Assembly (NCBI RefSeq): GCF_011516655.1
Contig: NZ_WOSV01000004.1
Coordinates: 62,001-126,000 of the forward strand
Length of the DNA stretch: 64,000 nucleotides
Direction of reading: 5' to 3'
Origin: Acetobacter thailandicus
Lineage (GTDB): Bacteria > Pseudomonadota > Alphaproteobacteria > Acetobacterales > Acetobacteraceae
Of this stretch, positions 44,712 through 53,617 are shown in pieces. Both the position numbers and the translations under genes were made by a program. The first letter of the stretch is position 1; each line of letters starts with the position of its first letter. The notes below the pieces were generated by a model, which was given only the letters and a program-made list of their open reading frames with translations, was not told where the DNA came from and searched no databases.

Positions 44712-46373
44712 ATGCTTCGACTGACAGAATTGCAGCTTCCGCTTGATCACTCACCGGAAGAACTGGAGGAGGCTATCTGTCAGAAACTTTCAGTTTCTTC
44801 GGAAGAACTGGAGGAGTTCAGTGTGTTTCGGCGCGGGCATGATGCCCGCAGGCGTCACGCTGTGCGGCTGGTGTACACCATTGACTGCACCGTGAAGGAT
44901 GAAGCCGGTGTACTGGCCCGCTATAAAGCAGCCCACCCGCGTGACACGCATGTCGCAGTCAGCCCGGATATGAGCTGGACCCCGCCGGTAAGTGACGGTG
45001 CGGTCTGTGCCTCAAAACCAGGTTATCGCCGCCCGATAGTGATTGGTGCCGGGCCCTGTGGTTTTATGGCTGCGCTGATGCTGGCCCGTATGGGCCTGCG
45101 TCCATTATTGCTTGAGCGCGGTAAAATTGTGCGCGAACGTACGGTTGATACCTTCGCCCTGTGGCGCCGTTCAGTGCTGACGCCTGAAAGCAATGTGCAG
45201 TTTGGCGAGGGAGGTGCAGGCACTTTTTCTGACGGTAAATTATATAGTCAGGTGCGTGACCCGCGTTTTCTCGGCCGTCAGGTTTTGCGTGAATTTGTGA
45301 AGGCCGGCGCGCCTGAAGAGATTTTATATCTTGCTCATCCGCACATTGGTACCTTTCGTCTGGTGTCAATGGTTGAGCATATTCGCGCAGAAATAGAGGC
45401 AGCCGGAGGGGAGTATCGTTTTGGCTGCCGTGTTGATGCGCTCGATCTTGATCCGGCTACCAGAGCGATCCGTGGCGTGACGCTGGCCAGTGGCGAAATT
45501 ATTGAGTCCGATCATGTCGTGCTGGCTGTCGGGCACAGTGCACGTGATACTTTTGCTATGCTGGCAGAAAGTGGTGTGGAGATGAAGGCCAAGTCGTTCT
45601 CCATGGGGGTACGCATTGAGCATCCGCAGTCGGTTATTGATACTGCCAGGTTTGGCAGCAGTGCCGGGCATGAGCTGCTGGGTGCGGCAGAATATCGGCT
45701 GGTGCACCATGCCAGCAATGGTCGTGGTGTTTATTCTTTCTGTATGTGCCCAGGGGGAACAGTTGTCGCCGCGGCCTCTGAGGAGGGGCATGTGGTTACA
45801 AATGGCATGAGCCAGTACAGCCGTGCTGAGCGTAATGCGAATTCTGGTATGGTTGTTGATTTGCGCCCTGGGGAGGATTATCCTGATGACCCGCTGGCTG
45901 GAATTGCTTTTCAGCGTCACTGGGAGCGGCAGGCTTTTCTGGCTGGTGGCGGAGATTATAAAGCCCCTGCTCAGAGAGTGGGTGACTTTCTGGCGGGTCG
46001 GCCTTCTGTCAGCCTGGGAACTGTCGTGCCCTCCTACAAACCGGGTGTCACACCGACGGATCTGTCAAAATGTTTGCCGGCTTTTGCCGTTGAGGCCCTG
46101 CGTGAAGCTCTGCCGCTGTTCGATCGTAAGCTCAAAGGTTTTGCGATGGAGGATGCGGTGATGACCGGTGTCGAAACCCGCACGTCGTCTCCTTTGCGTA
46201 TTCCGCGCGGGGAGGATTGTCAGTCTCTCAACACGCCGGGTCTGTTCCCCGCAGGTGAGGGGGCCGGGTATGCCGGTGGTATTCTCTCCGCCGGGATTGA
46301 TGGTATCCGTATTGCTGAGGCTGTAGCACTGGCTATCACAGGGCGCCGCGTTGAAGGTGCCGCCCTACGATAA
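44712..46373 (+). CDS. FAD-dependent dehydrogenase, COG2509 type
   Basis: 553 aa. A short N-terminal domain (ELQLPLDHSPEEL, then FRRGHDARRR) precedes the FAD motif IVIGAGPCGFMAALMLARMG at about residues 104-123. QFGEGGAGTFSDGKL is diagnostic of the COG2509 family, followed by HIGTFRLV, the AVGHSARDTF segment and the final GEGAGYAGGI with AGIDGIRIAEA. These are uncharacterised flavoproteins distantly related to geranylgeranyl reductases and HI0933-type proteins. The start at 44712 is preferred over 44664. It is divergent from the CDF gene and convergent with an esterase gene 12 bases away. Confidence 0.9.
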   Translation: MLRLTELQLPLDHSPEELEEAICQKLSVSSEELEEFSVFRRGHDARRRHAVRLVYTIDCTVKDEAGVLARYKAAHPRDTHVAVSPDMSWTPPVSDGAVCASKPGYRRPIVIGAGPCGFMAALMLARMGLRPLLLERGKIVRERTVDTFALWRRSVLTPESNVQFGEGGAGTFSDGKLYSQVRDPRFLGRQVLREFVKAGAPEEILYLAHPHIGTFRLVSMVEHIRAEIEAAGGEYRFGCRVDALDLDPATRAIRGVTLASGEIIESDHVVLAVGHSARDTFAMLAESGVEMKAKSFSMGVRIEHPQSVIDTARFGSSAGHELLGAAEYRLVHHASNGRGVYSFCMCPGGTVVAAASEEGHVVTNGMSQYSRAERNANSGMVVDLRPGEDYPDDPLAGIAFQRHWERQAFLAGGGDYKAPAQRVGDFLAGRPSVSLGTVVPSYKPGVTPTDLSKCLPAFAVEALREALPLFDRKLKGFAMEDAVMTGVETRTSSPLRIPRGEDCQSLNTPGLFPAGEGAGYAGGILSAGIDGIRIAEAVALAITGRRVEGAALR

Positions 46374-46384
46374 GAACAACCCGG

Positions 46385-47293
46385 TTAATGAGCTTTTATA
46401 AAGGCATCAACCAGCTCGATAAAGCGGGCCGGGGCATCGGCGTGAATCCAGTGTCCGGCCTTTTCGATTGTCTCCAGCGTATAGTGCGGGAAAAGCTGAC
46501 GCATCACAGGGAAGTTATGCGGTTGAATATAAGGTGACAGCTCCCCTTTGATGAATAAGGCCGGCCCTTCATAGTGTGTGTCAGGGGGGAAGTCAGGCCA
46601 GCCCATAACTGCGGGAAGGCTCTGAAATATATCATGCAGACCGATGGACCAGCCTGGTGTTTCACCCAGCGTGAGGTTTTGCATCATAAGCTGGCGTACA
46701 GAATCATTGGGAATAAGCGGACGCAGCAGAGCATCTGCTTCTTTGCGGTCGAGCCTGGCAGGAAAATTAACATGTTCCAGCCCGGATGAGAGATCCATGT
46801 TTGCAAAGCCGCCGGCGCCCGGGGCAATATCACCAACAATCAGGCTATGAACCATCTCGGGGTGTGTTAACGCCAGGGTCATGGCGGTTTTGCCCCCCAT
46901 AGAGTGGCCGAGCAGGATAACAGGTTCAGTCGTGAAATGTCGTATCGTTTCGCGCACATCCTCTGCCATGATCTGGTAGGTCATGGGGCCATGGGGACTT
47001 TTGCCATGATTGCGCAGATCAATAGCCAGAGTGCGGTGGGTTGCAGCCAGGTGACGCTGCGCAAAACCAAGATTACGCGCCTGCCCGAACAGACCATGTA
47101 TGAGCACAATAGTCGGAAGTGGTGTGTCAGAGGCGGGCAGCGTATCGGGGTTACGCTCGATGACATTGAGAAGCACGATAGGTCGGGCCTTTTCAGTTTC
47201 AGGACTGAGCAGGTCGGGCCTGCTCGTAAAGCAGGCGAAATGTGGCCCATAGATGCGTCTGTGGCGAGAGCTGAATAAAATTTTTCTCATCAC
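46385..47293 (-). CDS. Alpha/beta-hydrolase, YbfF/ABHD11-type esterase
   Basis: 302 aa. The core motif IVLIHGLFGQARNLG is typical of YbfF, followed by DLRNHGKSP, the nucleophile Ser131 in GHSMGGKTA and a C-terminal IEKAGHWIHADAP with the catalytic His. YbfF hydrolyses acyl thioesters such as palmitoyl-CoA and short esters in vitro. The N-terminal 55 residues are poorly conserved, so the true start may be later. It is convergent with the FAD dehydrogenase gene. Confidence 0.85.
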   Translation of the reverse strand: MMRKILFSSRHRRIYGPHFACFTSRPDLLSPETEKARPIVLLNVIERNPDTLPASDTPLPTIVLIHGLFGQARNLGFAQRHLAATHRTLAIDLRNHGKSPHGPMTYQIMAEDVRETIRHFTTEPVILLGHSMGGKTAMTLALTHPEMVHSLIVGDIAPGAGGFANMDLSSGLEHVNFPARLDRKEADALLRPLIPNDSVRQLMMQNLTLGETPGWSIGLHDIFQSLPAVMGWPDFPPDTHYEGPALFIKGELSPYIQPHNFPVMRQLFPHYTLETIEKAGHWIHADAPARFIELVDAFIKAH

Positions 47294-47404
47294 CTCATAG
47301 CGAGCACACTTTGATTGTTAGTTTTTTCTTGGTGTCTTTGAGAGAATTGTTTCTAATGCAGTCTCAGAGGCGTCTGACGGCAAATAAAAAATCTATGCGC
47401 CTTA

Positions 47405-47416
47405 CCATCTTGATGG
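47405..47416 (+). promoter_or_regulatory. Inverted repeat overlapping the ribosome site of the stress protein
   Basis: CCATC at 47405-47409 and GATGG at 47412-47416 flank two T. The right arm joins GGAG at 47415-47418, the likely ribosome site for the ATG at 47427. A hairpin here could mask translation, but a 2-base loop is too tight, so a protein operator is the alternative. Confidence 0.25.
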
Positions 47417-47426
47417 AGTAAAGAAG

Positions 47427-48230
47427 ATGAGGCGCTGTCTGGTTATTGTGGGCCGGCCTGAAAATGCAGAAGAAATGCTGAATTTCGTTAGTGGGATAGC
47501 CGCACGTCTGCAGCCTGATTGTATTGATTTCATGGCACTGCGTGAACCACCAGGGGACGGATTAAGCCTGCTTACAGAAAGCAGCACTGTTTTACTCAGA
47601 GAGGACCAGGCAGACTGGGCTGAGGCCTGGCGTGCCAGAGTGAATTTGTGGCGTCAGAACCTGTATCAGGCTGTTACAGATGGTATTTTTCCTGAAATTA
47701 ACTGGCTGGCACCTGAGGCTAAGGCTGATGTGATTATTCCGGTTTTTGGAAGAGATGCTGACCTGCTGATACTCAACCTGCCCCAGGAGAGAGATACAGA
47801 ACATCAGAAGCAGATTCTCAGAAGTGCTGTTTTTGAAACAGGCAGACCACTTTTGCTTGTGCCAGATGGCTGGAGAGGGAGCTGCTGCGATAATATTATG
47901 TTGTCATGGAAGCAGTCTGACTGTGCCCGCCGTGCCTTTGAAGCTTCGCGCCCGTTACTTGCCGGTGCTGCTGTGCATGTTCTGGTGAATGGAGAGGACC
48001 CCTGGCCTTATGACATCATGCCAGAGGTTAATGTGACGGATGTACGTGTCGTTCGGTTAAGCTCACCCACAGCAGCAGGAGCAACGATTTTAGGCGAAGC
48101 CCGCCGCTGGCAGGCTGACCTGATTGTTATGGGGGGGTATAAACATGCTGCTTTGCATAACCGGCTGGTGAGCAGCACGACGGGCTATGTGCTGCACAAC
48201 TCAGTTCTGCCTGTTTTTTTACAGCATTAA
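47427..48230 (+). CDS. Universal stress protein (tandem UspA-like)
   Basis: 267 aa, about twice the single-domain length. The C-terminal domain ends ADLIVMGGYKHAALHNRLVS followed by STTGYVLHNSVLPVF, the UspA ATP-loop signature (GxxGH then a stretch ending in S/T). The N-terminal domain keeps the fold but not the loop. Proteins of this type promote survival under starvation or stress and bind ATP or lipids. Its last four bases overlap the end of the convergent OPT gene. A small inverted repeat sits on its ribosome site. Confidence 0.82.
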   Translation: MRRCLVIVGRPENAEEMLNFVSGIAARLQPDCIDFMALREPPGDGLSLLTESSTVLLREDQADWAEAWRARVNLWRQNLYQAVTDGIFPEINWLAPEAKADVIIPVFGRDADLLILNLPQERDTEHQKQILRSAVFETGRPLLLVPDGWRGSCCDNIMLSWKQSDCARRAFEASRPLLAGAAVHVLVNGEDPWPYDIMPEVNVTDVRVVRLSSPTAAGATILGEARRWQADLIVMGGYKHAALHNRLVSSTTGYVLHNSVLPVFLQH

Positions 48231-50209
48231 CGCGCGTCTTTTACGATCGTTCGGTAAAACCATAACGCCAGCAGGCAAAATACCAGTAATCCCATTGCTG
48301 AGGCCACGGGAGCCGGTACCCATGCGGCCAGTGAGAGGACGTCATCTTTGCCAAGCGTGCATGAGATAAAAGCCAGCACAACGCCGGTCAGGCTCTCACC
48401 AACAATAAAGCCCGAGGCCAGCATGGTGCCGGTCCCTGCGTCGTGTTCAGGCAGGCTCTGAGGCAGTGTTGTGCTGTCATCCTGTTTGTTTTTTGTGTGC
48501 AGGTGACGTTTAATGGCCCAGCCCAGCACTGCACCGGCTGCCAGGGTAACGCTGACAGAGGGAGGCAGATAAATGCCGATCGCAACCCCCAGCGGGGGCA
48601 GTGCCAGGGCACGTTTGCGTAACAGCAGGTCAATAATAATCAGAATACAGCCAAGCCCCATGCCCAGTGACAGCATGGACCAGTCAAGCGAATGCGTAAA
48701 AATGCCTTTTGTAATGAGTGTAATTAATGCCGGCTGCGGGGCAGAGAGCGCGTGTGAGGGGTCCATCCCGGGGCGGGGCATATAACCCGCAAAACCATAT
48801 GCCTGGTAGAGAATATTCAGCACCGGGGGGATAACTGCCGCACCAACGACGCAGCCGGCAATCAGGGCAATTTGCTGTTTCCAGGGGGAGGCACCAACAA
48901 GCTGACCTGTTTTAAGATCTTGCAGGTTATCGTTTGAAATGGCTGCCGTTGCGGTAATGGCAGACAGAATGAGAATGGTGAAGCCTGTTGCAAGCTTTTG
49001 CTGGTCGAGCATCATATGGGCAGGCATAAGCCGGAAGGCTTCCAGGGCCAGCAGCATCAGGGCAGAGAGCATCGCTGCGATAATAATAATGCCTGATATT
49101 GGTGAGGAAGATGAGCCGACAATTCCTGCCATATAGCCGCATGTAGCCGCCATGATAAAACCGAAGATAATGCAGAATAAAACAGATGCAATGACGATTG
49201 GCCAGATCGGGTCAGATGACGGGGTAAGAAAAAAAGTAAACAGGCTGCCCAGCATTACTGTTGTCAGTCCGAGCAGAGCAAGCAGGCTGCGGAAAGAGAG
49301 GTCTTTATCTTCTTCCGGGCCGGCAGAGGTCTGATGGCGTGTACGCACAATACTTTGCAGCCCGCGGGCTACTGGCTTTGCCAGCTCAACCAGTGTCCAG
49401 ACAGAGGCCATAGCGATAGCGCCGGCGCCGACAAAACGCACTTTATGTAACCAGACAGACTGTGCGAATGCAGCGGGGACAAGATGTTCAGGGTTAGGTG
49501 TATGGGCTGTAAGCCATGGCACGCCACCGCCCCATGCCAGAACACAGCCGAAAAGCATGGCCAGTCCACCGGTTAGCCCGACCAGGTAGCCAGCACCCAG
49601 TAGTGCCAGAGAGAGGCCGCCGGTTATCTGAAACACGGCAGCGCCTGCGCTGGCTGTAACTGATACACTGTCTGACAACAGGCGCAGGCCATTGCTGCCT
49701 AATGTAAACAGGGCAGCGGCTGTGCTGCCTTTGATCAGCGCATTAAGTCCTTTTTTGTTTTCGCCTGAATTGCCGGCACGCAAAATTTCTGCTGCTGCTA
49801 CGCCTTCAGGATAAGGCAAAGCGCTGTCTGCCACCAGTGCGCGACGGAGAGGAACAGTGAATAAAACCCCTGCAATCCCCCCTGCGAGAGAGATGCCTGC
49901 GGTCTGCCAGAATGGGAAATGGCTCCATATTCCTGTCATGATGAGACCGGGAAAGGTGGCAAAAACGCACGATAGCGTGCCGGCAGCTGAGGCCTGACTT
50001 TGAACAATGTTATTTTCAAGAACAGAGCTGCGCCCCAGAGCACGCAGAACAGCCATTGAAATAACAGCCGCCGGAATAGAAGAGGCAAAGGTCAGGCCAA
50101 TACGCAAACCCAGATAAATATTTGATGCTGTAAAAACAACAGTAATAAGTGCGCCAAGAATAAGCGCGCGCAGTGTGAGTTCTCTGGTGGTTCTGGCAGG
50201 TGACGACAT
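48227..50209 (-). CDS. OPT family oligopeptide transporter
   Basis: 660 aa, about 15-16 membrane helices. Family features are the SNIYLGLRIGLTFASSIPAA segment, NIVQSQASAAGTL, FATFPGLIM, LPYPEGVAAAE, and SNDNLQDLKTGQLVGASPWK near the C-terminal third. OPT proteins take up tri- to pentapeptides, or metal complexes in the YSL branch, using the proton gradient. The prokaryotic branch is poorly characterised. It is 115 bases upstream-adjacent to the outer-membrane protein gene on the same strand, so the pair could move substrates across both membranes. Confidence 0.92.
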   Translation of the reverse strand: MSSPARTTRELTLRALILGALITVVFTASNIYLGLRIGLTFASSIPAAVISMAVLRALGRSSVLENNIVQSQASAAGTLSCVFATFPGLIMTGIWSHFPFWQTAGISLAGGIAGVLFTVPLRRALVADSALPYPEGVAAAEILRAGNSGENKKGLNALIKGSTAAALFTLGSNGLRLLSDSVSVTASAGAAVFQITGGLSLALLGAGYLVGLTGGLAMLFGCVLAWGGGVPWLTAHTPNPEHLVPAAFAQSVWLHKVRFVGAGAIAMASVWTLVELAKPVARGLQSIVRTRHQTSAGPEEDKDLSFRSLLALLGLTTVMLGSLFTFFLTPSSDPIWPIVIASVLFCIIFGFIMAATCGYMAGIVGSSSSPISGIIIIAAMLSALMLLALEAFRLMPAHMMLDQQKLATGFTILILSAITATAAISNDNLQDLKTGQLVGASPWKQQIALIAGCVVGAAVIPPVLNILYQAYGFAGYMPRPGMDPSHALSAPQPALITLITKGIFTHSLDWSMLSLGMGLGCILIIIDLLLRKRALALPPLGVAIGIYLPPSVSVTLAAGAVLGWAIKRHLHTKNKQDDSTTLPQSLPEHDAGTGTMLASGFIVGESLTGVVLAFISCTLGKDDVLSLAAWVPAPVASAMGLLVFCLLALWFYRTIVKDAR

Positions 50210-50324
50210 TTCTCTGATCTCGTTATACAGGCAGGCGGATGAGCTTTACTAAAGAGATATCACCTGTCTGTCTGCCTGAAAATGAAATGAAGTCGTAATG
50301 AAAGGGAATCCTGGCCCGGCATGA

Positions 50325-52115
50325 TCAGAATGTTACGTCAGCAGTGCCCAGAACAAACGCTCCTGAAGACGCCCCCGACTGTACCAGTGCTTTTGAAGCA
50401 AAAACATACTCAGCGCCAATGCTGTAGGTCAGGTTTCTGGTAGCCCGCCACGTAAAGTTAGCTTGCGGCAGGGTAGCGCTGTAGCCACCGTGAGGGCGAA
50501 AATTATAGGCAGTGCTGGCGTTGTTATACACAGCATCATTTGTAGTATGTCTCCATACAACCGGCACTTTCAGAAGCAGGCTTGTGTTCTGTGTGGGCGC
50601 CAGGGTGATAACCGGCCCTACGTCAATGACGTTTGACAGGCCGAATGCAACGCTCTGGTCAAGATAAAAGGCAGAGGGAACAAACGGGCTGAGAAAGCCC
50701 CCCCATTTGCTGGTGGCACTTTTGTGCATGTTGCCGCCTGAGATATCATCCGCCTGTATACCAATTGCTGGTCTGCTCCACCATTTGCTAAAACGCCAGG
50801 CGACTGTCGCATTCAGAAAATAGGCTGAAACTGAGCGTTTTGGTCCATTGTTTGCTGCCTGAAAATTACCGCCCTGCCACATAGCACCAGTTGAAAATTC
50901 AACGTGACCAGCGTTGCCCCATATTTTTACACCAGGTGTATCGCGGTGGGTTGAACCCGCAATGTTGCTGGTTGCCCCTGGTATGGAGCTGTTAGCCAGC
51001 AGATAGCCCATGTAGAAAGCATCAATAAAAATCTGGCTTTTTTGCCCCATTAACTGGAATTTTGGTAAGGCGTAAGATGTATAGGCACCAAATAATCGAG
51101 TTTTCCATCCGACTTTATTGCGAAATGCAACAGGGTTACTGGTATCTGTCAGCATAAGATCAAAAATATCGACCCTGAAATTTTTCCAGAAAGCATACCC
51201 GCGTAAACCGTTCCATGAATAGGGTACGGTCGGGTAGACTGACCCTGCCGTGATGTAGGCAGGTGCATCAAGAAAGACCATGCGCCCGGCCATGGCGCCC
51301 ATAGTTGCACCGAGCATATGCCCTTTAACTTCGATAAAAGCCTGTTGTGCGTCAATTTTACTGCGCCAGCGTCCGCCTGCATATCCGTAGTAGTTAACGC
51401 CCCCGGCCTGCCCACTAAGAAGCTCTCCATACAGGCGTACGTGCTTCCCAAGATGTAAGTCTGCACCTGCGCTCCAGCGCAGTGTATTACGATATGCCGG
51501 GGATTTTCGTACTGTACCCAGACCGGCTTTCTGGTCATAAAAATTACGATTTTCAAAATTAGCGCTGAGGGTCATGTAAACAGTTTCATCCTTATTAAAA
51601 GGAATGAATTTCAGAGCCTCAAGCGATTTATTCCGGTTTTTGTCATTGCGCAGACGAGACCAGTCTTCAGCCCATCGTACATTCGAGTAGTAAGCCACAG
51701 TGCCCCAGCCTGCCGCCGCTCCTGAGTTGGTATTGAATACGCCCCATGGCCCCTGGTGCAGCAGGCTGGGAGGGACCGCGTTCAGCTCGAGCATTTGCGG
51801 GTAGCCATAAGCCTCTGAACGGCTGCTGAGGGGAGGCAGCATTTCAGCATCCCAGAAGCTACTTTCTTTTGCAGGCTTCTGTGCAGGAGATCGGCTTTGA
51901 TTATGTGGTGCGGTTACACTGCTGATTGTGGCAATCTGACCGTGAGTGTGATGGCGTACGAGCGTTGACGCAGGGGAGTGTGGGTTTATCAGTGGTGTGG
52001 TTGCGTCTTTTGCGTGAGCAGAAGCGCTTATCACTGTTGTCAGCAGTATGAAGGAACAGGGCAGTAAACAGGGCCCGAAACCTGCTTTAAGCAGAGAAAG
52101 GTGTTTTTTTTCCAT
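50325..52115 (-). CDS. Outer-membrane beta-barrel, alginate-export (AlgE-like) family
   Basis: 596 aa. A long, weakly typical signal peptide ends around SAHA. A polar, Ser/Pro/His-rich linker follows to about residue 90, then the barrel. Alternating aromatic strands include YMTLSANFENRNFYDQ, TLRWSAGADLHLGKHVRLYG, AFIEVKGHM and the C-terminal LTYSIGAEYVFASKA. The last residue is Phe (ADVTF). The layout matches the alginate-export barrel family common in acetic acid bacteria, where substrates are unknown; no alginate genes are nearby. It probably precedes the OPT transporter in one transcript. Confidence 0.78.
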   Translation of the reverse strand: MEKKHLSLLKAGFGPCLLPCSFILLTTVISASAHAKDATTPLINPHSPASTLVRHHTHGQIATISSVTAPHNQSRSPAQKPAKESSFWDAEMLPPLSSRSEAYGYPQMLELNAVPPSLLHQGPWGVFNTNSGAAAGWGTVAYYSNVRWAEDWSRLRNDKNRNKSLEALKFIPFNKDETVYMTLSANFENRNFYDQKAGLGTVRKSPAYRNTLRWSAGADLHLGKHVRLYGELLSGQAGGVNYYGYAGGRWRSKIDAQQAFIEVKGHMLGATMGAMAGRMVFLDAPAYITAGSVYPTVPYSWNGLRGYAFWKNFRVDIFDLMLTDTSNPVAFRNKVGWKTRLFGAYTSYALPKFQLMGQKSQIFIDAFYMGYLLANSSIPGATSNIAGSTHRDTPGVKIWGNAGHVEFSTGAMWQGGNFQAANNGPKRSVSAYFLNATVAWRFSKWWSRPAIGIQADDISGGNMHKSATSKWGGFLSPFVPSAFYLDQSVAFGLSNVIDVGPVITLAPTQNTSLLLKVPVVWRHTTNDAVYNNASTAYNFRPHGGYSATLPQANFTWRATRNLTYSIGAEYVFASKALVQSGASSGAFVLGTADVTF

Positions 52116-52319
52116 AATATGCCCGGATGAAATATGTCACGAGGGTAGGAAATAAAAATTTTCTTATTTCAGGTAGTAACGACACATAATTACACAACTC
52201 GTTAGTGTGTAGAAGGCCGGTTGTATATTACTGTGTGGTGACCTGATAGTGTCTTCGGGCAAGAAAACGGACTGTTCGCATGTGCTGGTCAGTGAACATA
52301 ATTTCAAACTCTTCCTGGT

Positions 52320-52363
52320 AGCATAGTTAGGTATTGTATCCGGCTATGCTTATTATTTTTTTT
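52320..52363 (+). terminator. Forward-strand terminator-like hairpin without an assigned gene
   Basis: AGCATAG at 52320-52326 pairs with CTATGCT at 52344-52350, followed by TATTA and eight T. Both flanking genes run the other way, so it would end an unannotated forward transcript of up to about 200 bases, if one exists. Confidence 0.4.
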
Positions 52364-52378
52364 CTGCGTTCAACGTAT

Positions 52379-52407
52379 ATGAGATATGTATTGATGTCAT
52401 ATCTCAT
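52379..52407. repeat. Perfect inverted repeat downstream of the hypothetical gene
   Basis: ATGAGATATG at 52379-52388 and CATATCTCAT at 52398-52407, spacer of 9. It lies 26 bases past the stop of the reverse gene at 52434. With no T run, it could be a 3'-end stabiliser or an operator. Confidence 0.45.
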
Positions 52408-52433
52408 TTACGTGTGTTAAGAATTTTTTGTTT

Positions 52434-52973
52434 TCAGAAGCTGTTATGGTTGCTTTGTCTGAGCGCATTAAGACAGTCGTTCACACGAGAGGCCAGCCTT
52501 ACGTCATGCAGGTTGCTTAATGCTTCGCGGGTCCGGCTTTGCCATGCGTGAGACATGCCTGCTGCATTGCACAGCCCTTCTAACCTGAACGCGCCGCCTG
52601 GTGTGGCATCGGTGTATTCTGATGCACTCAGAATCTGTACGGGGTGCCTGGGCAGGTTGTAGCGGGCTGTCTGCAACAGTGAGCGGTTTGTTGCCTGGTC
52701 TGCCAGGGGTAGCAATGCGGCAACAACTTCGCGGGTATTATCCTGCCCGGTGGTGATAACCTTTCTGACCTGCGACCAGTCATGTGCTTTATCAAGTTCT
52801 CTGGCTGTCTGCCTTACACCACTCTCTTTGATCATATTCATAAGATGTTCTGATGAGGTTACCGTCTTCGCTGGCGCTGGTATATCAGCAGGCTTTTCCC
52901 GGCTTGTTAAAACGATAAGCCCAAGGGTACAGCCAATAAGGAGTGTCAGAGCAAGCGTGCGGCCCGGTTTCAT
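52434..52973 (-). CDS. Membrane-anchored hypothetical protein
   Basis: 179 aa from the ATG at 52973, which has AAGAGG at a good distance; a longer frame to 53036 adds a Lys/Arg-rich extension. A basic start (MKPGRT) and one hydrophobic segment (about residues 7-25) anchor it in the membrane or form an uncleaved signal. The remainder is helical and polar, outside the cytoplasm, with cysteines in LEGLCNAAG and VNDCLNAL that could pair. No family is recognised. Confidence 0.6.
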   Translation of the reverse strand: MKPGRTLALTLLIGCTLGLIVLTSREKPADIPAPAKTVTSSEHLMNMIKESGVRQTARELDKAHDWSQVRKVITTGQDNTREVVAALLPLADQATNRSLLQTARYNLPRHPVQILSASEYTDATPGGAFRLEGLCNAAGMSHAWQSRTREALSNLHDVRLASRVNDCLNALRQSNHNSF

Positions 52974-53320
52974 TCTGCGCCTCTTTTCCGAAGTATATTT
53001 TTTAAATTTTGTTTTTGAGAGTGTTAAGGTCATCATCTGCGGAATGATCAGGTGGTTAACAGCATGTAAAGCAGCGTAGTCCTTCTGTTAGTGTTTGTTA
53101 TTGCTGCCTATGAAGCCGTTACAAAATGGCTTCAGAAAGGCACGAGAAAGGTAAGGTTGCGGCAGAAAAAGGCGTGTCTTAAAGGCAACGGTTAAAAGAG
53201 GAGGGAGCGGGAGAGCTGTTGATCGTGTGGGTTATGTTGCGGTATCAGGCCTGAACGTCACATTATGCTCTGGTGAGCAGACTGGCTCTGGCCCGTAACT
53301 TTTTTCTGAGGATCATGATC

Positions 53321-53551
53321 ATGAGTAACAGTCCTTCTCCTTCCGAAATTACCCGCCTGCAGGTCGCATTGCGCCGTCTTCTGGGGTCACCCGGTCTGAC
53401 AGTTAACCCGCCGCCACGTGCTGGTATGTCAGTTGAGCTGGCTGTTCACGGCGAGGTTATAGGCACTATTCATCGTGATGATGAAGAGGGGGAAATTTCT
53501 TATGCAGTTAATCTGATTCTGCTTGAAGAAGATCTTCCTGCTGCCAGCTGA
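53321..53551 (+). CDS. DUF3126 family protein
   Basis: 76 aa from the ATG at 53321. The pattern SEITRLQVALRRLLGSPGL, then VHGEVIGTIHRDDEEGEISY and a closing ILLEEDL, is DUF3126, a small alphaproteobacterial family of unknown function. The frame extends to 53273, but the added residues are unconserved. The 280 bases upstream contain a TGAAGCC/GGCTTCA hairpin (53111-53134) and nothing else supported. It ends before a strong convergent hairpin. Confidence 0.82.
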   Translation: MSNSPSPSEITRLQVALRRLLGSPGLTVNPPPRAGMSVELAVHGEVIGTIHRDDEEGEISYAVNLILLEEDLPAAS

Positions 53552-53561
53552 TTAAAGCATC

Positions 53562-53605
53562 TGTCTGAAGGCTGGTTAAACAGTAAAATAACCAGCCTTC
53601 AGGCA
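53562..53605. terminator. Strong bidirectional hairpin between DUF3126 and DUF2939 genes
   Basis: A 14-base perfect stem, CTGAAGGCTGGTTA at 53565-53578 with TAACCAGCCTTCAG at 53589-53602, is extended at its base by T-A, G-C and one T-G pair. The loop is 10 bases, mostly A. It sits between two convergent stops. No long T run, but stability is high. Confidence 0.75.
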
Positions 53606-53617
53606 GGCACTAAGCGC

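Larger units (their letters stand above)
52116..52433. other. 318-base intergenic region with two hairpins
   Basis: Lies between two reverse-strand genes. It holds no ORF of note. It includes AGCATAG/CTATGCT (52320-52326 and 52344-52350) followed on the forward strand by a T-rich tail, and a perfect ATGAGATATG/CATATCTCAT palindrome at 52379-52407. Confidence 0.55.

Noticed and set aside
47294-47426. FNR/ANR box before the universal stress protein
   Set aside because: A TTGAT half-site is present but the second half is missing.
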